From contig NZ_CP090836.1 of assembly GCF_021491915.1 (NCBI RefSeq), positions 285,001 to 349,000 on the forward strand: 64,000 nucleotides of DNA. The letters are read 5' to 3'. Of this stretch, positions 20,622-28,793 are shown piece after piece. The notes under the pieces are model-generated. The model was not told where the DNA came from. It saw only the letters and a program-made list of their open reading frames with translations, and did no database searches. Position 1 is the first letter of the stretch. Each line of letters opens with the position of its first letter. The stretch is from Paracoccus everestensis. Lineage in GTDB: Bacteria; Pseudomonadota; Alphaproteobacteria; Rhodobacterales; Rhodobacteraceae. The translations under genes were made by a program, and so were the position numbers.

Positions 20622-21157
20622 CACATCAGCAAATAGATCGGCGGCAGGATCAGCACCCAGACCAGATCGACCATGTGCCAGAACATCGCGCCCGCCTGCA
20701 CAGGCTCGGGACGGGCGCGAATGGCCACCAGGGCCAGGACCGCCACGCCCGCGATCACATGGGCCGCATGAAATCCCGTCAGCAGGAAATAGAAGGTGAA
20801 AAAGGGATGCGTGTCGATCCCGATCCCCAGGGACAGGTCATGCGCATATTCCATGCCCTTCACGACCAGGAAGATCACCCCGCCCAGGGCCGCCAGCATC
20901 AGCCCCAGCCGTGCGCCGCGCTTGTCGCCCCCGGCCGCCGCCCGTTCGGCGCGGGCGGCGAACAGGCCAGAGGTGACCAGCACGACCGTGTTCAGCGCGG
21001 CCATGCGCCCGTCCAGCATCGCCTGCGCGTCTGCGAAACCGCCGGGGTCGGTCAGGCGCATCGCCGACATCGCGGTGATGCCTGCCGCAAAGACAAGGAT
21101 CTCGGATCCGATCAGGATCCACATGATCAACTCGCCCGGCAGGTCGTCCAGATCCAT
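20621..21157 (-). CDS. norE: NorE, cytochrome c oxidase subunit III-like protein
   Basis: The 178-residue polytopic protein belongs to the subunit III (CoxC) family; NorE is needed for full NO reductase activity. Motifs include IMWILIGSEILVFAAGIT, the FFTFYFLLTGFHAAHVIAGV block with the family His pair, and HMVDLVWVLILPPIYLLM at the end. Its ATG overlaps the norD stop by one base (TGATG), and its own stop overlaps norF in the same way. Frames extending further upstream belong to norD DNA and are not used. Confidence 0.92.
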   Translation of the reverse strand: MDLDDLPGELIMWILIGSEILVFAAGITAMSAMRLTDPGGFADAQAMLDGRMAALNTVVLVTSGLFAARAERAAAGGDKRGARLGLMLAALGGVIFLVVKGMEYAHDLSLGIGIDTHPFFTFYFLLTGFHAAHVIAGVAVLALVAIRARPEPVQAGAMFWHMVDLVWVLILPPIYLLM

Positions 21158-23079
21158 CACAGGACCAGTTGGCGATAGATCTGGGGCAGGGTATTCGTCA
21201 GCCGGTCCGGGTCGCGGATCACCGAAAATCCGCCTTGTCCGAAGATGCGCGGGAACCAGCTTTGCGCGCCCTTGTCGATGGTGATGCCAAAGACCGAATG
21301 GCCTGCGCGGCGCGCCTCGCGGACGGCCATGGCGCTGTCCTCGATCCCGTGGCGGCCTTCGTAATGGTCCAGGTCGTTGGGCTTGCCGTCGGTGATGACG
21401 ATCATCAGCCGCCGCGACCGGCCTTCGTCCGCCAGCCCGGCAGATGCATGGCGGATCGCCGCGCCCAGCCGGGTATAGAAGCCCGGGCGCAGCGCGTGGA
21501 TGCGCGCCTCGGTGGTGCGGGACATGGGTTCGTCGAAGGTCTTGCATTCATGCAGCCAGACCCGGTCGCGCTTCAGCGAGGAAAAGCCCTGGATGGCAAA
21601 GCGGTCGCCGCAGGCATCCAGTCCCCAGGCAAGCGCGGTCAGCGCCTCGCGCGCGATGTCGATGACGGGGCGGCCGGTCACGGCGCTTTCCGTGGACCGC
21701 GACACGTCCAGCAGGATGGACACCGCAAGGTCGCGGTTTTCCGGGCGGGCCTGGCGCCAGATGCGGTCGCTGCCGCGACCCGATGCGCGCAGGTCGGTGA
21801 CCGACCGCAGCGTGGCGTCCAGATCCAGGTCGTCGCCGTCGGGCTGGGCATGGCGGATCAGCCGGGCCGGGCGCAGGGCCTGGAACTGGCGGCGGACCGC
21901 GTCGATTCGGCGGCGGGCTGCGGGGTCGGCGATGCCCGCGTAATCGGGTGCGGGCTCGACCGGGGCTGCCAGCACGCGGCAATGATCCGGCATCCAGACG
22001 CCGCCACGTGCGTCCCATTCGGGATAGGTGAACTTGCCCGCAATGCGTTCGCGGTCCACATCCTCGGGCGCCAGATCCAGGTGCAGCTTCAGCTTGGTGG
22101 CAGGAGCCTTGGAGATCTGGCCCAGCACGATTTCCTCGTGGTCGTCGGTGGCCTTCTTGGCATTGTCCAGGTCGTCGTCTTCAACCCGGCGGTTGATGTT
22201 CAGCATCTCGGCCCAGGTCAGCATGGCCTCGAACTTGTAAAGGATCAGGCTGTCCTTGCGCTCGGCCTGGTCGGCCTTCATCCGCCGCGTCTTGCGGGCG
22301 GTGCCGTCCCCCGATTCCTCGGGCGTGCCGTCGGTGGGCAGGCTTGCCACGTCGGATGCGATGCCGCTGGTCAGCCCGCGCAGGTCGGGCCACATGGGCA
22401 CGGGCAGCATGGGCCGGTATTTGCGCGGGGCGCGCCAATGGGCAGGGGGGCTGTCCAACCCCGCCAGCAACCCGGAAGGGACCGGGGCCGGATCGCCCAG
22501 CAGATGCCGGATCAGCCCTTCGATGCCCGCCTCGGCCCCCGACAGGTTCGGGCGGATGCGGTCGGCCAGATGGGCGGCGCAAAGCCGGGTCCAGACGGCG
22601 CGCAGGCCGGGCGCGGCGTCCAGCGTGGCTTGCGTCATGGCTTGGCCCGCGCGGATCGCGGCCAGGTCGGCCAGGAAGGGGTCGGTTTCGGCGACAAAGT
22701 CGGTTGCATGGGCCGATGCGGCGGCCAGCCACAGATAGAGCGCCTTGTTGTCGTCGCGTTCCGGGAAAACCGCCAGTTCCATCGGCAGGCGCAGTGACCC
22801 GCCGTCAAAGCTGGCGCGGGCCAGGTGTTCGGTCTCGAACGCCAGCTTGCGGCGCAGGGATATGCGATGCCGGCTGGCCTGGTCGGCCACCGGCTTCAGT
22901 TCCACATCGGCCGCCCCGCCAAGCCCGCGAAACAGCACGGCGATCCGGCCGCGCATATCGTCGAACCGCACGGCCGCATCGGGATAGCGGCGTGGTGGGT
23001 CCATGCGCGAGGCCAGGAAGTGCCACAGCTTGCCGACGCTTTCCTCGGGTTCCCAGGGGGCGATCTCGATATGGCCCAT
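21157..23079 (-). CDS. norD: NorD, VWA-domain NO reductase activation protein
   Basis: NorD works with the ATPase NorQ to activate or assemble NorCB, as other MoxR/VWA pairs do for their target enzymes. The 640-residue soluble protein has a long N-terminal region of helical character and a C-terminal von Willebrand A domain with a metal-adhesion site DVSRST at residues 458-463, then the VITDGKPND block. The family-typical SAVTGRPVIDIAREALTALAWGLDACGDRFAI is present. It starts four bases after norQ and ends in a one-base overlap with norE. Confidence 0.95.
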   Translation of the reverse strand: MGHIEIAPWEPEESVGKLWHFLASRMDPPRRYPDAAVRFDDMRGRIAVLFRGLGGAADVELKPVADQASRHRISLRRKLAFETEHLARASFDGGSLRLPMELAVFPERDDNKALYLWLAAASAHATDFVAETDPFLADLAAIRAGQAMTQATLDAAPGLRAVWTRLCAAHLADRIRPNLSGAEAGIEGLIRHLLGDPAPVPSGLLAGLDSPPAHWRAPRKYRPMLPVPMWPDLRGLTSGIASDVASLPTDGTPEESGDGTARKTRRMKADQAERKDSLILYKFEAMLTWAEMLNINRRVEDDDLDNAKKATDDHEEIVLGQISKAPATKLKLHLDLAPEDVDRERIAGKFTYPEWDARGGVWMPDHCRVLAAPVEPAPDYAGIADPAARRRIDAVRRQFQALRPARLIRHAQPDGDDLDLDATLRSVTDLRASGRGSDRIWRQARPENRDLAVSILLDVSRSTESAVTGRPVIDIAREALTALAWGLDACGDRFAIQGFSSLKRDRVWLHECKTFDEPMSRTTEARIHALRPGFYTRLGAAIRHASAGLADEGRSRRLMIVITDGKPNDLDHYEGRHGIEDSAMAVREARRAGHSVFGITIDKGAQSWFPRIFGQGGFSVIRDPDRLTNTLPQIYRQLVL

Positions 23080-23083
23080 GGCG

Positions 23084-23893
23084 TCAGCCCATCACCGCGA
23101 CGACCAGATCCATCAGGCCCGCACGGATGTCGGCATCATCGGTCAGAGGCTCGATCATCGCGGCACGAATGGCGCGGTCCATGGACATCCCCCCGGCGAT
23201 CAGCGTGGCCGCATAGACGACCAGCCGTGTGGACACGCCTTCCTCCAGATCCTGACCCTTCAACCCGCGCAGCTTGCCTGCCAGCCGCACCAGCAAGGAC
23301 ACGCGGTCGGCATCCAGGCCGCTTTCGCGCACCACCACCGGGATTTCGTGTTCGGGTTTGGGAAAGGTGAATTCGACCGACAGGAACCGCTGACGGGTCG
23401 AAGGCTTCAGCGTCTTCATGATGTTCTGGTAGCCGGGGTTGTAGGATGCCACCAGCATGAAGCCGGGGGCGGCCTGCAACTCTTCTCCGGTGCGGTCGAT
23501 GGGCAGGATGCGGCGGTCGTCGGTCAGGGGGTGCAGGACCACAGCTACGTCCTTGCGGGCCTCGACCACCTCGTCCAGATAGCAGATCGCGCCCTCGCGC
23601 ACTGCGCGGGTCAGGGGGCCATCGACCCAGACGGTTTCGCCGCCCTTCAGCAGATAGCGCCCGATCAGGTCGGCCGCCGACAGGTCGTCATGGCAGGCGA
23701 CCGTGTAAAGTGGGCGTCCCAGCCTTGCCGCCATATGCGCGACAAAGCGGGTCTTGCCGCAGCCGGTCGGGCCTTTCAGCAGCAAGGGCAGGTTCTTGGC
23801 ATATGCCGCGGCGAAGATGTCGCATTCGTCCGCCTGGGGCAGGTAGAAGGGGGCATCCGCCCCCCTCAGGTTGAAGGTTCCATCCATGGTCAT
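23084..23893 (-). CDS. norQ: NorQ, MoxR-type AAA+ ATPase
   Basis: A 269-residue AAA+ protein with Walker A GPTGCGKT at 41-48, Walker B ICYLDE at 103-108, and the MoxR-specific blocks YTVACHDDLSAADLIGRYLLKGG and LVASYNPGYQ. NorQ with NorD inserts or activates the non-haem iron of NO reductase. The ATG at 23893 overlaps the norB stop by one base; an in-frame GTG one codon upstream is less likely. Confidence 0.96.
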   Translation of the reverse strand: MTMDGTFNLRGADAPFYLPQADECDIFAAAYAKNLPLLLKGPTGCGKTRFVAHMAARLGRPLYTVACHDDLSAADLIGRYLLKGGETVWVDGPLTRAVREGAICYLDEVVEARKDVAVVLHPLTDDRRILPIDRTGEELQAAPGFMLVASYNPGYQNIMKTLKPSTRQRFLSVEFTFPKPEHEIPVVVRESGLDADRVSLLVRLAGKLRGLKGQDLEEGVSTRLVVYAATLIAGGMSMDRAIRAAMIEPLTDDADIRAGLMDLVVAVMG

Positions 23894-25290
23894 CACTCCG
23901 CGGCAATGTGGTCGGGGTTGTGGGCCAGGCGATCACGTTCCACCGGGCCGGGGCGCACCACCTCGCGGCGCGGGAAGGCCACGGCATAGATGAACAGCAG
24001 GGCGCCCAGGACCACGGCGATGCCCGACCCGAACCGCATCCAGTAGAACAGCGCCAGCTGGTCCTGCACTTCCATATAGCCCATGCCCATCACGCGTTGC
24101 AGATGGGTCTGGACCGTGCCCGCAAAGGTCAGCGTAAAGGTCATGAACAGCATCCCGCCCGACATCAGCCAGAACGAGGCCATGTTCAGCACCTGGTTAT
24201 AAGGATCGCGACGCCGCAGGATCGGCATGGCATAGCTGAACAGCGCCAGGTTGAGGCAGACATAGGCGCCATAAAAGGCCAGGTGCCCATGGGCGGCGGT
24301 GACCTGCGTGCCGTGGGTGTAATAGTTCACCCCGTGCAGCGTGTGCAAAAAGCCCCAGACGCCCGCGCCGAAGAAGGCCAGCACGGCGCAGCCCAGCGAC
24401 CACAGCAGCGCGGCCTTGTTCGGGTGATCGCGGCGGCCCTTCCAGACCATGACAAAGGCGAATGCCATCATCGCGAAGAACGGCACCACCTCGAAGGACG
24501 AGAAGATCGAGCCGATCCACTGCCAGTATGCGGGCATCCCGATCCAGAAGTAATGGTGCCCGGTCCCCAGGATGCCCGAGAACAGCGCGGTGGCGACGAT
24601 GACGTAAAGCCATTTTTCCACCACCTCGCGGTCGACACCGGTCAGCTTCAGCATCAGGAAGCCCAGGATCGACGCCATGATCAGCTCCCAGACGCCCTCG
24701 ACCCACAGGTGGATCACGAACCACCAGTATTGCTTGTCCAAGCCTAGGTTCGCGGGGTTGTAGAAGGCGAACAGGAACAGCAGCGCCAGCCCCCACAGCC
24801 CGATCAGCAGGATGGTACTGATCGCGGTCTTGCGGCCTTTCAGCACCGTCATGGACACGTTGTAGAGGAAGATCAGCGCAGCCACGACGATGCCGACCTT
24901 GACCCAGGTAGGCTGTTCCAGGAACTCGCGCCCCTGCGTGCCCACGAAATAGTTGCCGGCCCAGGGGTTCCACAGATAGGTGGCGACCGCCCCCAATGTG
25001 CCCACGGTCAGGATGAACAGTTGCAGATAGGCCAGGAAGGGCGAGTGGATTTCGCGTTCCGCTTCCTCGGGGATCAGGAAATAGGCGGCGCCGAAAAAGC
25101 CGGTCAGCAGCCAGACAACCAGGGCGTTGGTATGAACCATCCGGCCCACGCTGAAGGGCAGGATTTCGGACAGGAAATTCGGCTGGACATAGATATAGCC
25201 GATGATCAGCCCCATCGTCACCTGGATGGCGAACAAGGCCAGGGCCACGGTGATATAAACCAGGGCGATTTGTTGTGATTGATATTTCAT
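23893..25290 (-). CDS. norB: NorB, nitric oxide reductase large subunit
   Basis: NorB is the catalytic membrane subunit that reduces two NO to N2O. The 465 residues carry about twelve membrane helices and the haem-copper-superfamily His ligands in VHTNALVVWLLTGFFGAAYFL, HLWVEGVWELIMASILGF (with the conserved glutamates), GTGHHYFWIG and GHLAFYGAYVCLNL. A start at ATG 25290 (MKYQSQQIALVY) is preferred over a TTG four codons earlier, because GGAAA spans that upstream codon. It lies 12 bp after norC. Confidence 0.98.
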   Translation of the reverse strand: MKYQSQQIALVYITVALALFAIQVTMGLIIGYIYVQPNFLSEILPFSVGRMVHTNALVVWLLTGFFGAAYFLIPEEAEREIHSPFLAYLQLFILTVGTLGAVATYLWNPWAGNYFVGTQGREFLEQPTWVKVGIVVAALIFLYNVSMTVLKGRKTAISTILLIGLWGLALLFLFAFYNPANLGLDKQYWWFVIHLWVEGVWELIMASILGFLMLKLTGVDREVVEKWLYVIVATALFSGILGTGHHYFWIGMPAYWQWIGSIFSSFEVVPFFAMMAFAFVMVWKGRRDHPNKAALLWSLGCAVLAFFGAGVWGFLHTLHGVNYYTHGTQVTAAHGHLAFYGAYVCLNLALFSYAMPILRRRDPYNQVLNMASFWLMSGGMLFMTFTLTFAGTVQTHLQRVMGMGYMEVQDQLALFYWMRFGSGIAVVLGALLFIYAVAFPRREVVRPGPVERDRLAHNPDHIAAE

Positions 25291-25302
25291 GGTGTTTTCC
25301 AA

Positions 25303-25755
25303 TCAACCGGCGTCGTTGGGGGGCCATCCCTGGGTGCGGATCTTGTTGGTCCACAGCAGGAAGTCGGTGATTTCGCGGATTTCATCGTCCGACAGGTTGA
25401 ATTGCGGCATCTGGCGGCGCCCCTCGATCCCCGACGGCTGCGCCTCCATCCAGGCCTTCATCACCTCGAAAGCGGCTTCGGGGTCGTCTTGGACGCCCCA
25501 GCGGGTCATGACATTGCCCAGTTCGGGCGCGAAATAGGCGCCTTCGCCCAGGATCGAGTGGCAGTTGACGCAGGCGTGCTTTTCCCAGACGTGCTTGCCG
25601 CCGACGACGCTTTCGGTCAGCGGCGCGTCGTTGGTGGACACGTTCACGATATACCAGTGGCTGTGCACCGACAGGCCGACAAAGATGAGGATAAAGAACA
25701 GTGACCCGCCATAGAAGATATTCCGGGCCATGCTCTTTGTCAGGACTTCGCGCAT
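25303..25755 (-). CDS. norC: NorC, cytochrome c subunit of NO reductase
   Basis: NorC takes electrons from periplasmic donors and passes them to NorB. The 150-residue protein has one N-terminal membrane anchor (FYGGSLFFILIFVGLSV) and a periplasmic c-type haem domain with CVNCH at 62-66 and the likely Met ligand at 116 in RRQMPQF. It is the first gene of the operon. The Fnr-type box TTGTCCTAAGTCAA is centred about 70 bp before its ATG. GGGAG lies at a workable distance before the start. Confidence 0.97.
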   Translation of the reverse strand: MREVLTKSMARNIFYGGSLFFILIFVGLSVHSHWYIVNVSTNDAPLTESVVGGKHVWEKHACVNCHSILGEGAYFAPELGNVMTRWGVQDDPEAAFEVMKAWMEAQPSGIEGRRQMPQFNLSDDEIREITDFLLWTNKIRTQGWPPNDAG

Positions 25756-25817
25756 GGCGAGGATCTCCCGATATTGTTACGGTGACTGCTACATCAACTG
25801 TAAGACGACGGGGATCC

Positions 25818-25831
25818 TTGTCCTAAGTCAA
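25818..25831. promoter_or_regulatory. Fnr/NNR-type box of the nor operon
   Basis: TTGTCCTAAGTCAA has the TTG-N8-CAA layout with TTGTC and GTCAA half-sites, close to the TTGAC-type NNR consensus. It lies between divergent norC and the small membrane gene at 25898 and could serve either. Confidence 0.7.
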
Positions 25832-25897
25832 GGAAAGGGAATTAAATCTGCGCAAGATCGCGCAAGATGCGGATGGGGCATGAAAGGGAAACAGACC

Positions 25898-26119
25898 ATG
25901 GACGATCGCTGGCCTGTCTGGAAACTGGCGCTGATGCTCTATGTCTTTGCGGCGGGTGCGGTTGCGATCAACCTGTTCATGCTGGGACTGCTGGGCCAGG
26001 CCATCGGCCTGCCCGCGCTGTCGCCCGTGGCGACGGTCCTGGTGTCGATCCCGCTGGGCATCCCCGCCGCCTGGGCGTCGGGGATGTGGGCGCGTCACCT
26101 GATGGACGAGGCAAGTTGA
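25898..26119 (+). CDS. small two-helix membrane protein divergent from norC
   Basis: A 73-residue protein made of two membrane helices (LALMLYVFAAGAVAINLFMLGLL and ATVLVSIPLGIPAAWASGMWA) with a short charged end. The start at ATG 25898 follows AAAGGGA; another ATG six codons upstream is in frame. I do not recognise a named family. Sharing an Fnr-type box with norC suggests expression with NO respiration. It could be an accessory of a membrane complex, which is inference from size and position only. Confidence 0.65.
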   Translation: MDDRWPVWKLALMLYVFAAGAVAINLFMLGLLGQAIGLPALSPVATVLVSIPLGIPAAWASGMWARHLMDEAS

Positions 26120-26125
26120 CCGGCG

Positions 26126-27283
26126 TCAGGCCGTTTCGGAAATAGCCTGGGCATAGCGGCTGCGGGCGGGCAGCCCGCGCGTCCCGAAATCCTGCGCCAG
26201 CCGGTCAAGCGCGGCCTGGAAATCCGGTCCCGCCAAGGCCAGGCCATGGCCCGAGATCATCCGTTCGGGCCGCAGCGCCGCCAGCCTGCGCACCGAACGC
26301 CCGGCGGCGTCCCAATCGGTCGTGAAATAAGCGGGCGGTCCCTGCAGATGCGGGATCTGCAACACGGCGTTCGACAGCGATTCCTGGCGCGTCGCGCTGA
26401 TCGCGTCGCCCGCGATCAGCGAAGATGTGGCCGCGTTCCAGAAGGACACATGGCCCGGCGCATGGCCGGGCGTATGGATCCACTGCCAGCCGTCCAGTCC
26501 GGGGATCGTCCCGTCGCGCGGAAGATCGCGCAGCCGGTCCGACACGTTTATCGGCTTGCGCGGGAACAAGGGCGACAGTTCGGCCATGCTGCCGCCGCCG
26601 ACCTCGGGCGCGGGGGGCGGATAGGACCGGGTGCCGTCGAGGAAGGGGCGTTCGGATCGGTGGGCAAGGATCGGCACGTCCCAGTCGCGGGCCAGGTCGG
26701 CCAGGGCACCGACATGATCGAAATGGCCATGCGTCAAAAGGATCGCGGCAGGGCGTGCATCGCCAAAGCGTTCCCTGGCCGCCGCCCTGATAGCGGGGCC
26801 GGAACCGGCAATCCCCGCATCGACCAGATACCAGCCTCGATCCCCTGCGCCACGCGGCCCGATAAAGGCCACGTTCACGATGCCGCAGCGCAGCCGGGCC
26901 AGGTCGGGACCAAGATTGTCCGCCACGGCTCCCCGGGGCAACAGCACCCCTTTCGGTCCCGGCGGCTGGGTCAGTGCGGCGGCGGCCAGGGAAAAGGCGC
27001 CATAGCCCGTCAGAAAGGCGCGGGGACCGGGGGCCTCTTCCGCAAGCCCCGCCGCCAGGCAGGCCGCCCCCTGCGCCGCATCCAGCATCCGGTGCTGGTC
27101 CAGGTCGATGCCACCGCCAGGCCCCGGGCGATAGCGCGTCGCCAGGGAATAGGCCGCCACCCCCAGCCCGGCCAGGGCCAGAGGCTGCGCCAGCCGGTCG
27201 GGCCACCGCAGCGCGCGGGGCAGCAGGATCAGCGCGGCGGCCGACAGGGCGTCAAGCCGGGCGTGAAGACGGGGCGGGATCAT
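26126..27283 (-). CDS. metallo-beta-lactamase-fold hydrolase fused to an N-terminal membrane region
   Basis: Residues 1 to about 108 form several hydrophobic segments (SAAALILLPRAL, LALAGLGVAAYSLA, LTGYGAFSLAAAALT); the rest is a metallo-beta-lactamase-fold hydrolase with THGHFDHVG (His185, His187, Asp189, His190), HTPGHAPGHVSFW, a metal-bridging Asp in AGDAIS and SGHGLAL. All ligands for a dinuclear centre are present, so it should be active. The substrate is unknown. It overlaps the patatin gene by four bases (ATGA), so the two are probably made together. Confidence 0.82.
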   Translation of the reverse strand: MIPPRLHARLDALSAAALILLPRALRWPDRLAQPLALAGLGVAAYSLATRYRPGPGGGIDLDQHRMLDAAQGAACLAAGLAEEAPGPRAFLTGYGAFSLAAAALTQPPGPKGVLLPRGAVADNLGPDLARLRCGIVNVAFIGPRGAGDRGWYLVDAGIAGSGPAIRAAARERFGDARPAAILLTHGHFDHVGALADLARDWDVPILAHRSERPFLDGTRSYPPPAPEVGGGSMAELSPLFPRKPINVSDRLRDLPRDGTIPGLDGWQWIHTPGHAPGHVSFWNAATSSLIAGDAISATRQESLSNAVLQIPHLQGPPAYFTTDWDAAGRSVRRLAALRPERMISGHGLALAGPDFQAALDRLAQDFGTRGLPARSRYAQAISETA

Positions 27284-28224
27284 TTGGACACGTCCTCCAA
27301 ATCGGTGGATTGCGGGGCGGGGGCGGGGATCATGACGTTCAGGTCGGTCAGGGCTTCGCTGGTCAGGGCCGCGCCCAGTCGCACCCGGCGTTCCAGGTTG
27401 GACTTGCCGAAATCAAAGGCCTTGCCCACGAAAACATCCTGGGGGTCGGTCAGGACGATATGGCGGAAATTGCGGCCTTGCAGATCGGCGCATTGGATCA
27501 TGCGCACCGATTGCCCGGCAAAGAACAGTTCCTGCGCACGGGTGCCGATGCCGTCCATGGTTTCCTGCATCTTGCCCCGCTGCGTGAACAGATCGAGCGC
27601 GATGATGGCCGCGTCGCCCGGCCGATCCAGCAAGGGCCGCAAGGGCAGGTTCTCGCACAAGCCCGGGTCCAGAAAGGACCGCCCGTCGATATGGACGGGC
27701 CGGAACAGGACCGGCAGGGCGGTGCTGGCCATCAGGTGTTCCACCGTCAAGGCCATGCCCCGGTTGCGGAAATCCACCGCGTCTCCGGTTTCGGCGTCAA
27801 GCGCGGTGATCGTCACCTCGATTTCCGCGTCGTTCAGGCGGTCGAAGTCGATGGACCGTTCCAGCAGACGCCGCATCGGCCCGCGCCGGAACTGCGACCT
27901 GTCGGCGGGCATTCCGGGCAGGATTTCCCACAACCCCGGCCAGGACGGGACGAACAGTTTCGAATGGCCGCGCATCAGCATTCCCGTGACCGACGCCCGC
28001 CGCCCGCCCACGGGGCGGTCGTGGCGGACCTGCGCCAGAAATCCGTGCAGCGCCTCGGTCCGCCGGTTGGGGGGATTGCCTGCGATGATGGCGGCAACCA
28101 CCGCGCCGATAGAGGCGCCCGCCATGCGCGAAACGCGCAGGCCGGACTGTTCGATTGCCTGCCAGGCGCCGACGTGGAACGCGCCAAGCGCGTTCCCGCC
28201 GGCAAAGCAAAGCCAGGCCTCCAT
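27280..28224 (-). CDS. patatin-like phospholipase
   Basis: A 314-residue patatin-fold acyl hydrolase. The oxyanion loop GGNALGAF is at 9-16, the nucleophile Ser38 is in GASIG, and the catalytic Asp is probably Asp186 in FLDPGL, where most relatives have DGG or DGA. The start MEAWLCFAGG places the oxyanion motif at the usual distance from the N-terminus; the frame is open further upstream but that stretch overlaps the DUF4142 gene. It begins four bases after that gene and is coupled to the metallo-hydrolase downstream. Substrate lipids cannot be inferred. Confidence 0.88.
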   Translation of the reverse strand: MEAWLCFAGGNALGAFHVGAWQAIEQSGLRVSRMAGASIGAVVAAIIAGNPPNRRTEALHGFLAQVRHDRPVGGRRASVTGMLMRGHSKLFVPSWPGLWEILPGMPADRSQFRRGPMRRLLERSIDFDRLNDAEIEVTITALDAETGDAVDFRNRGMALTVEHLMASTALPVLFRPVHIDGRSFLDPGLCENLPLRPLLDRPGDAAIIALDLFTQRGKMQETMDGIGTRAQELFFAGQSVRMIQCADLQGRNFRHIVLTDPQDVFVGKAFDFGKSNLERRVRLGAALTSEALTDLNVMIPAPAPQSTDLEDVSK

Positions 28225-28228
28225 CAGG

Positions 28229-28714
28229 TCAACCCAGTCGGTTGCTGATCGCGCGCAGCATGGACATATGGGAATCAATCGCCGGGACGCCGACAATGGA
28301 CGCGCCGCGCGCCATCGGGTTGGCGCCGTTTTCCGCATAGGCCGCGTGAAGCGCGCGCAACTGTTCATGACCCTGCATCTGCGCCGCCAAGTACTGCTGG
28401 TCGAATTCGGCCCCGGCAGGCATGGCGCCCATCTGTTCCAGCATCGCCGCATGGTCCGGCGCGACCTGGTCGGAGGGGGCGGCGCCAAAGGCACGGGCCA
28501 CGGCTTCCTGCTCGGAAACCTCCAGCATGGCAAAGGCCTTCACGGCGGGATCGGTGGCCTTGTCGGCCGCGACCCGGCTGCTGAGCAGGGAAAAGTTGCC
28601 GCCCATCAGGATCGCCTGCATCTCTGCATCGGGCGCGGCCTGGGCAAACGACATCCGGGCGACCGGCATGACGGCGGCCATGGCACCGGCGGCGAAAAGG
28701 GTTCTGCGCTTCAT
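28229..28714 (-). CDS. exported DUF4142 protein
   Basis: The 161-residue precursor has a signal peptide (MKRRTLFAAGAMAAVMPVARMSFAQA) and a four-helix, ferritin-like DUF4142 domain (LMGGNFSLLSSRVAADKATDPAVKAFAMLEVSEQEAVARAFG ... GHEQLRALHAAYAE). DUF4142 proteins are periplasmic and often stress-linked, with no known reaction. It heads a three-gene unit with the patatin and metallo-hydrolase genes. A seven-pair hairpin at 28735-28753 lies in its upstream region. Confidence 0.83.
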   Translation of the reverse strand: MKRRTLFAAGAMAAVMPVARMSFAQAAPDAEMQAILMGGNFSLLSSRVAADKATDPAVKAFAMLEVSEQEAVARAFGAAPSDQVAPDHAAMLEQMGAMPAGAEFDQQYLAAQMQGHEQLRALHAAYAENGANPMARGASIVGVPAIDSHMSMLRAISNRLG

Positions 28715-28793
28715 CGTGGTGTCTCCTGCTGGGTGGTCCGGGATTGCCGGACCCTGTGATCCGCCTGACCGAAGGGCCTGGCAGGGATTGGGT

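Noticed and set aside
21169..22797. A 542-codon plus-strand frame opposite norD
   Set aside because: It is antisense to norD, which has a VWA metal site and operon context; the frame has no recognisable domain.
28735..28753. GGTCCGG / CCGGACC hairpin between the SDR and DUF4142 genes
   Set aside because: It lacks a U tract and lies in a short leader; it could be a protein site or chance, so no function is assigned.
26246..28759. An 837-codon plus-strand frame opposite the metallo-hydrolase, patatin and DUF4142 genes
   Set aside because: All three genes on the other strand have clear catalytic motifs or signals; the long frame has low-complexity shadow composition.
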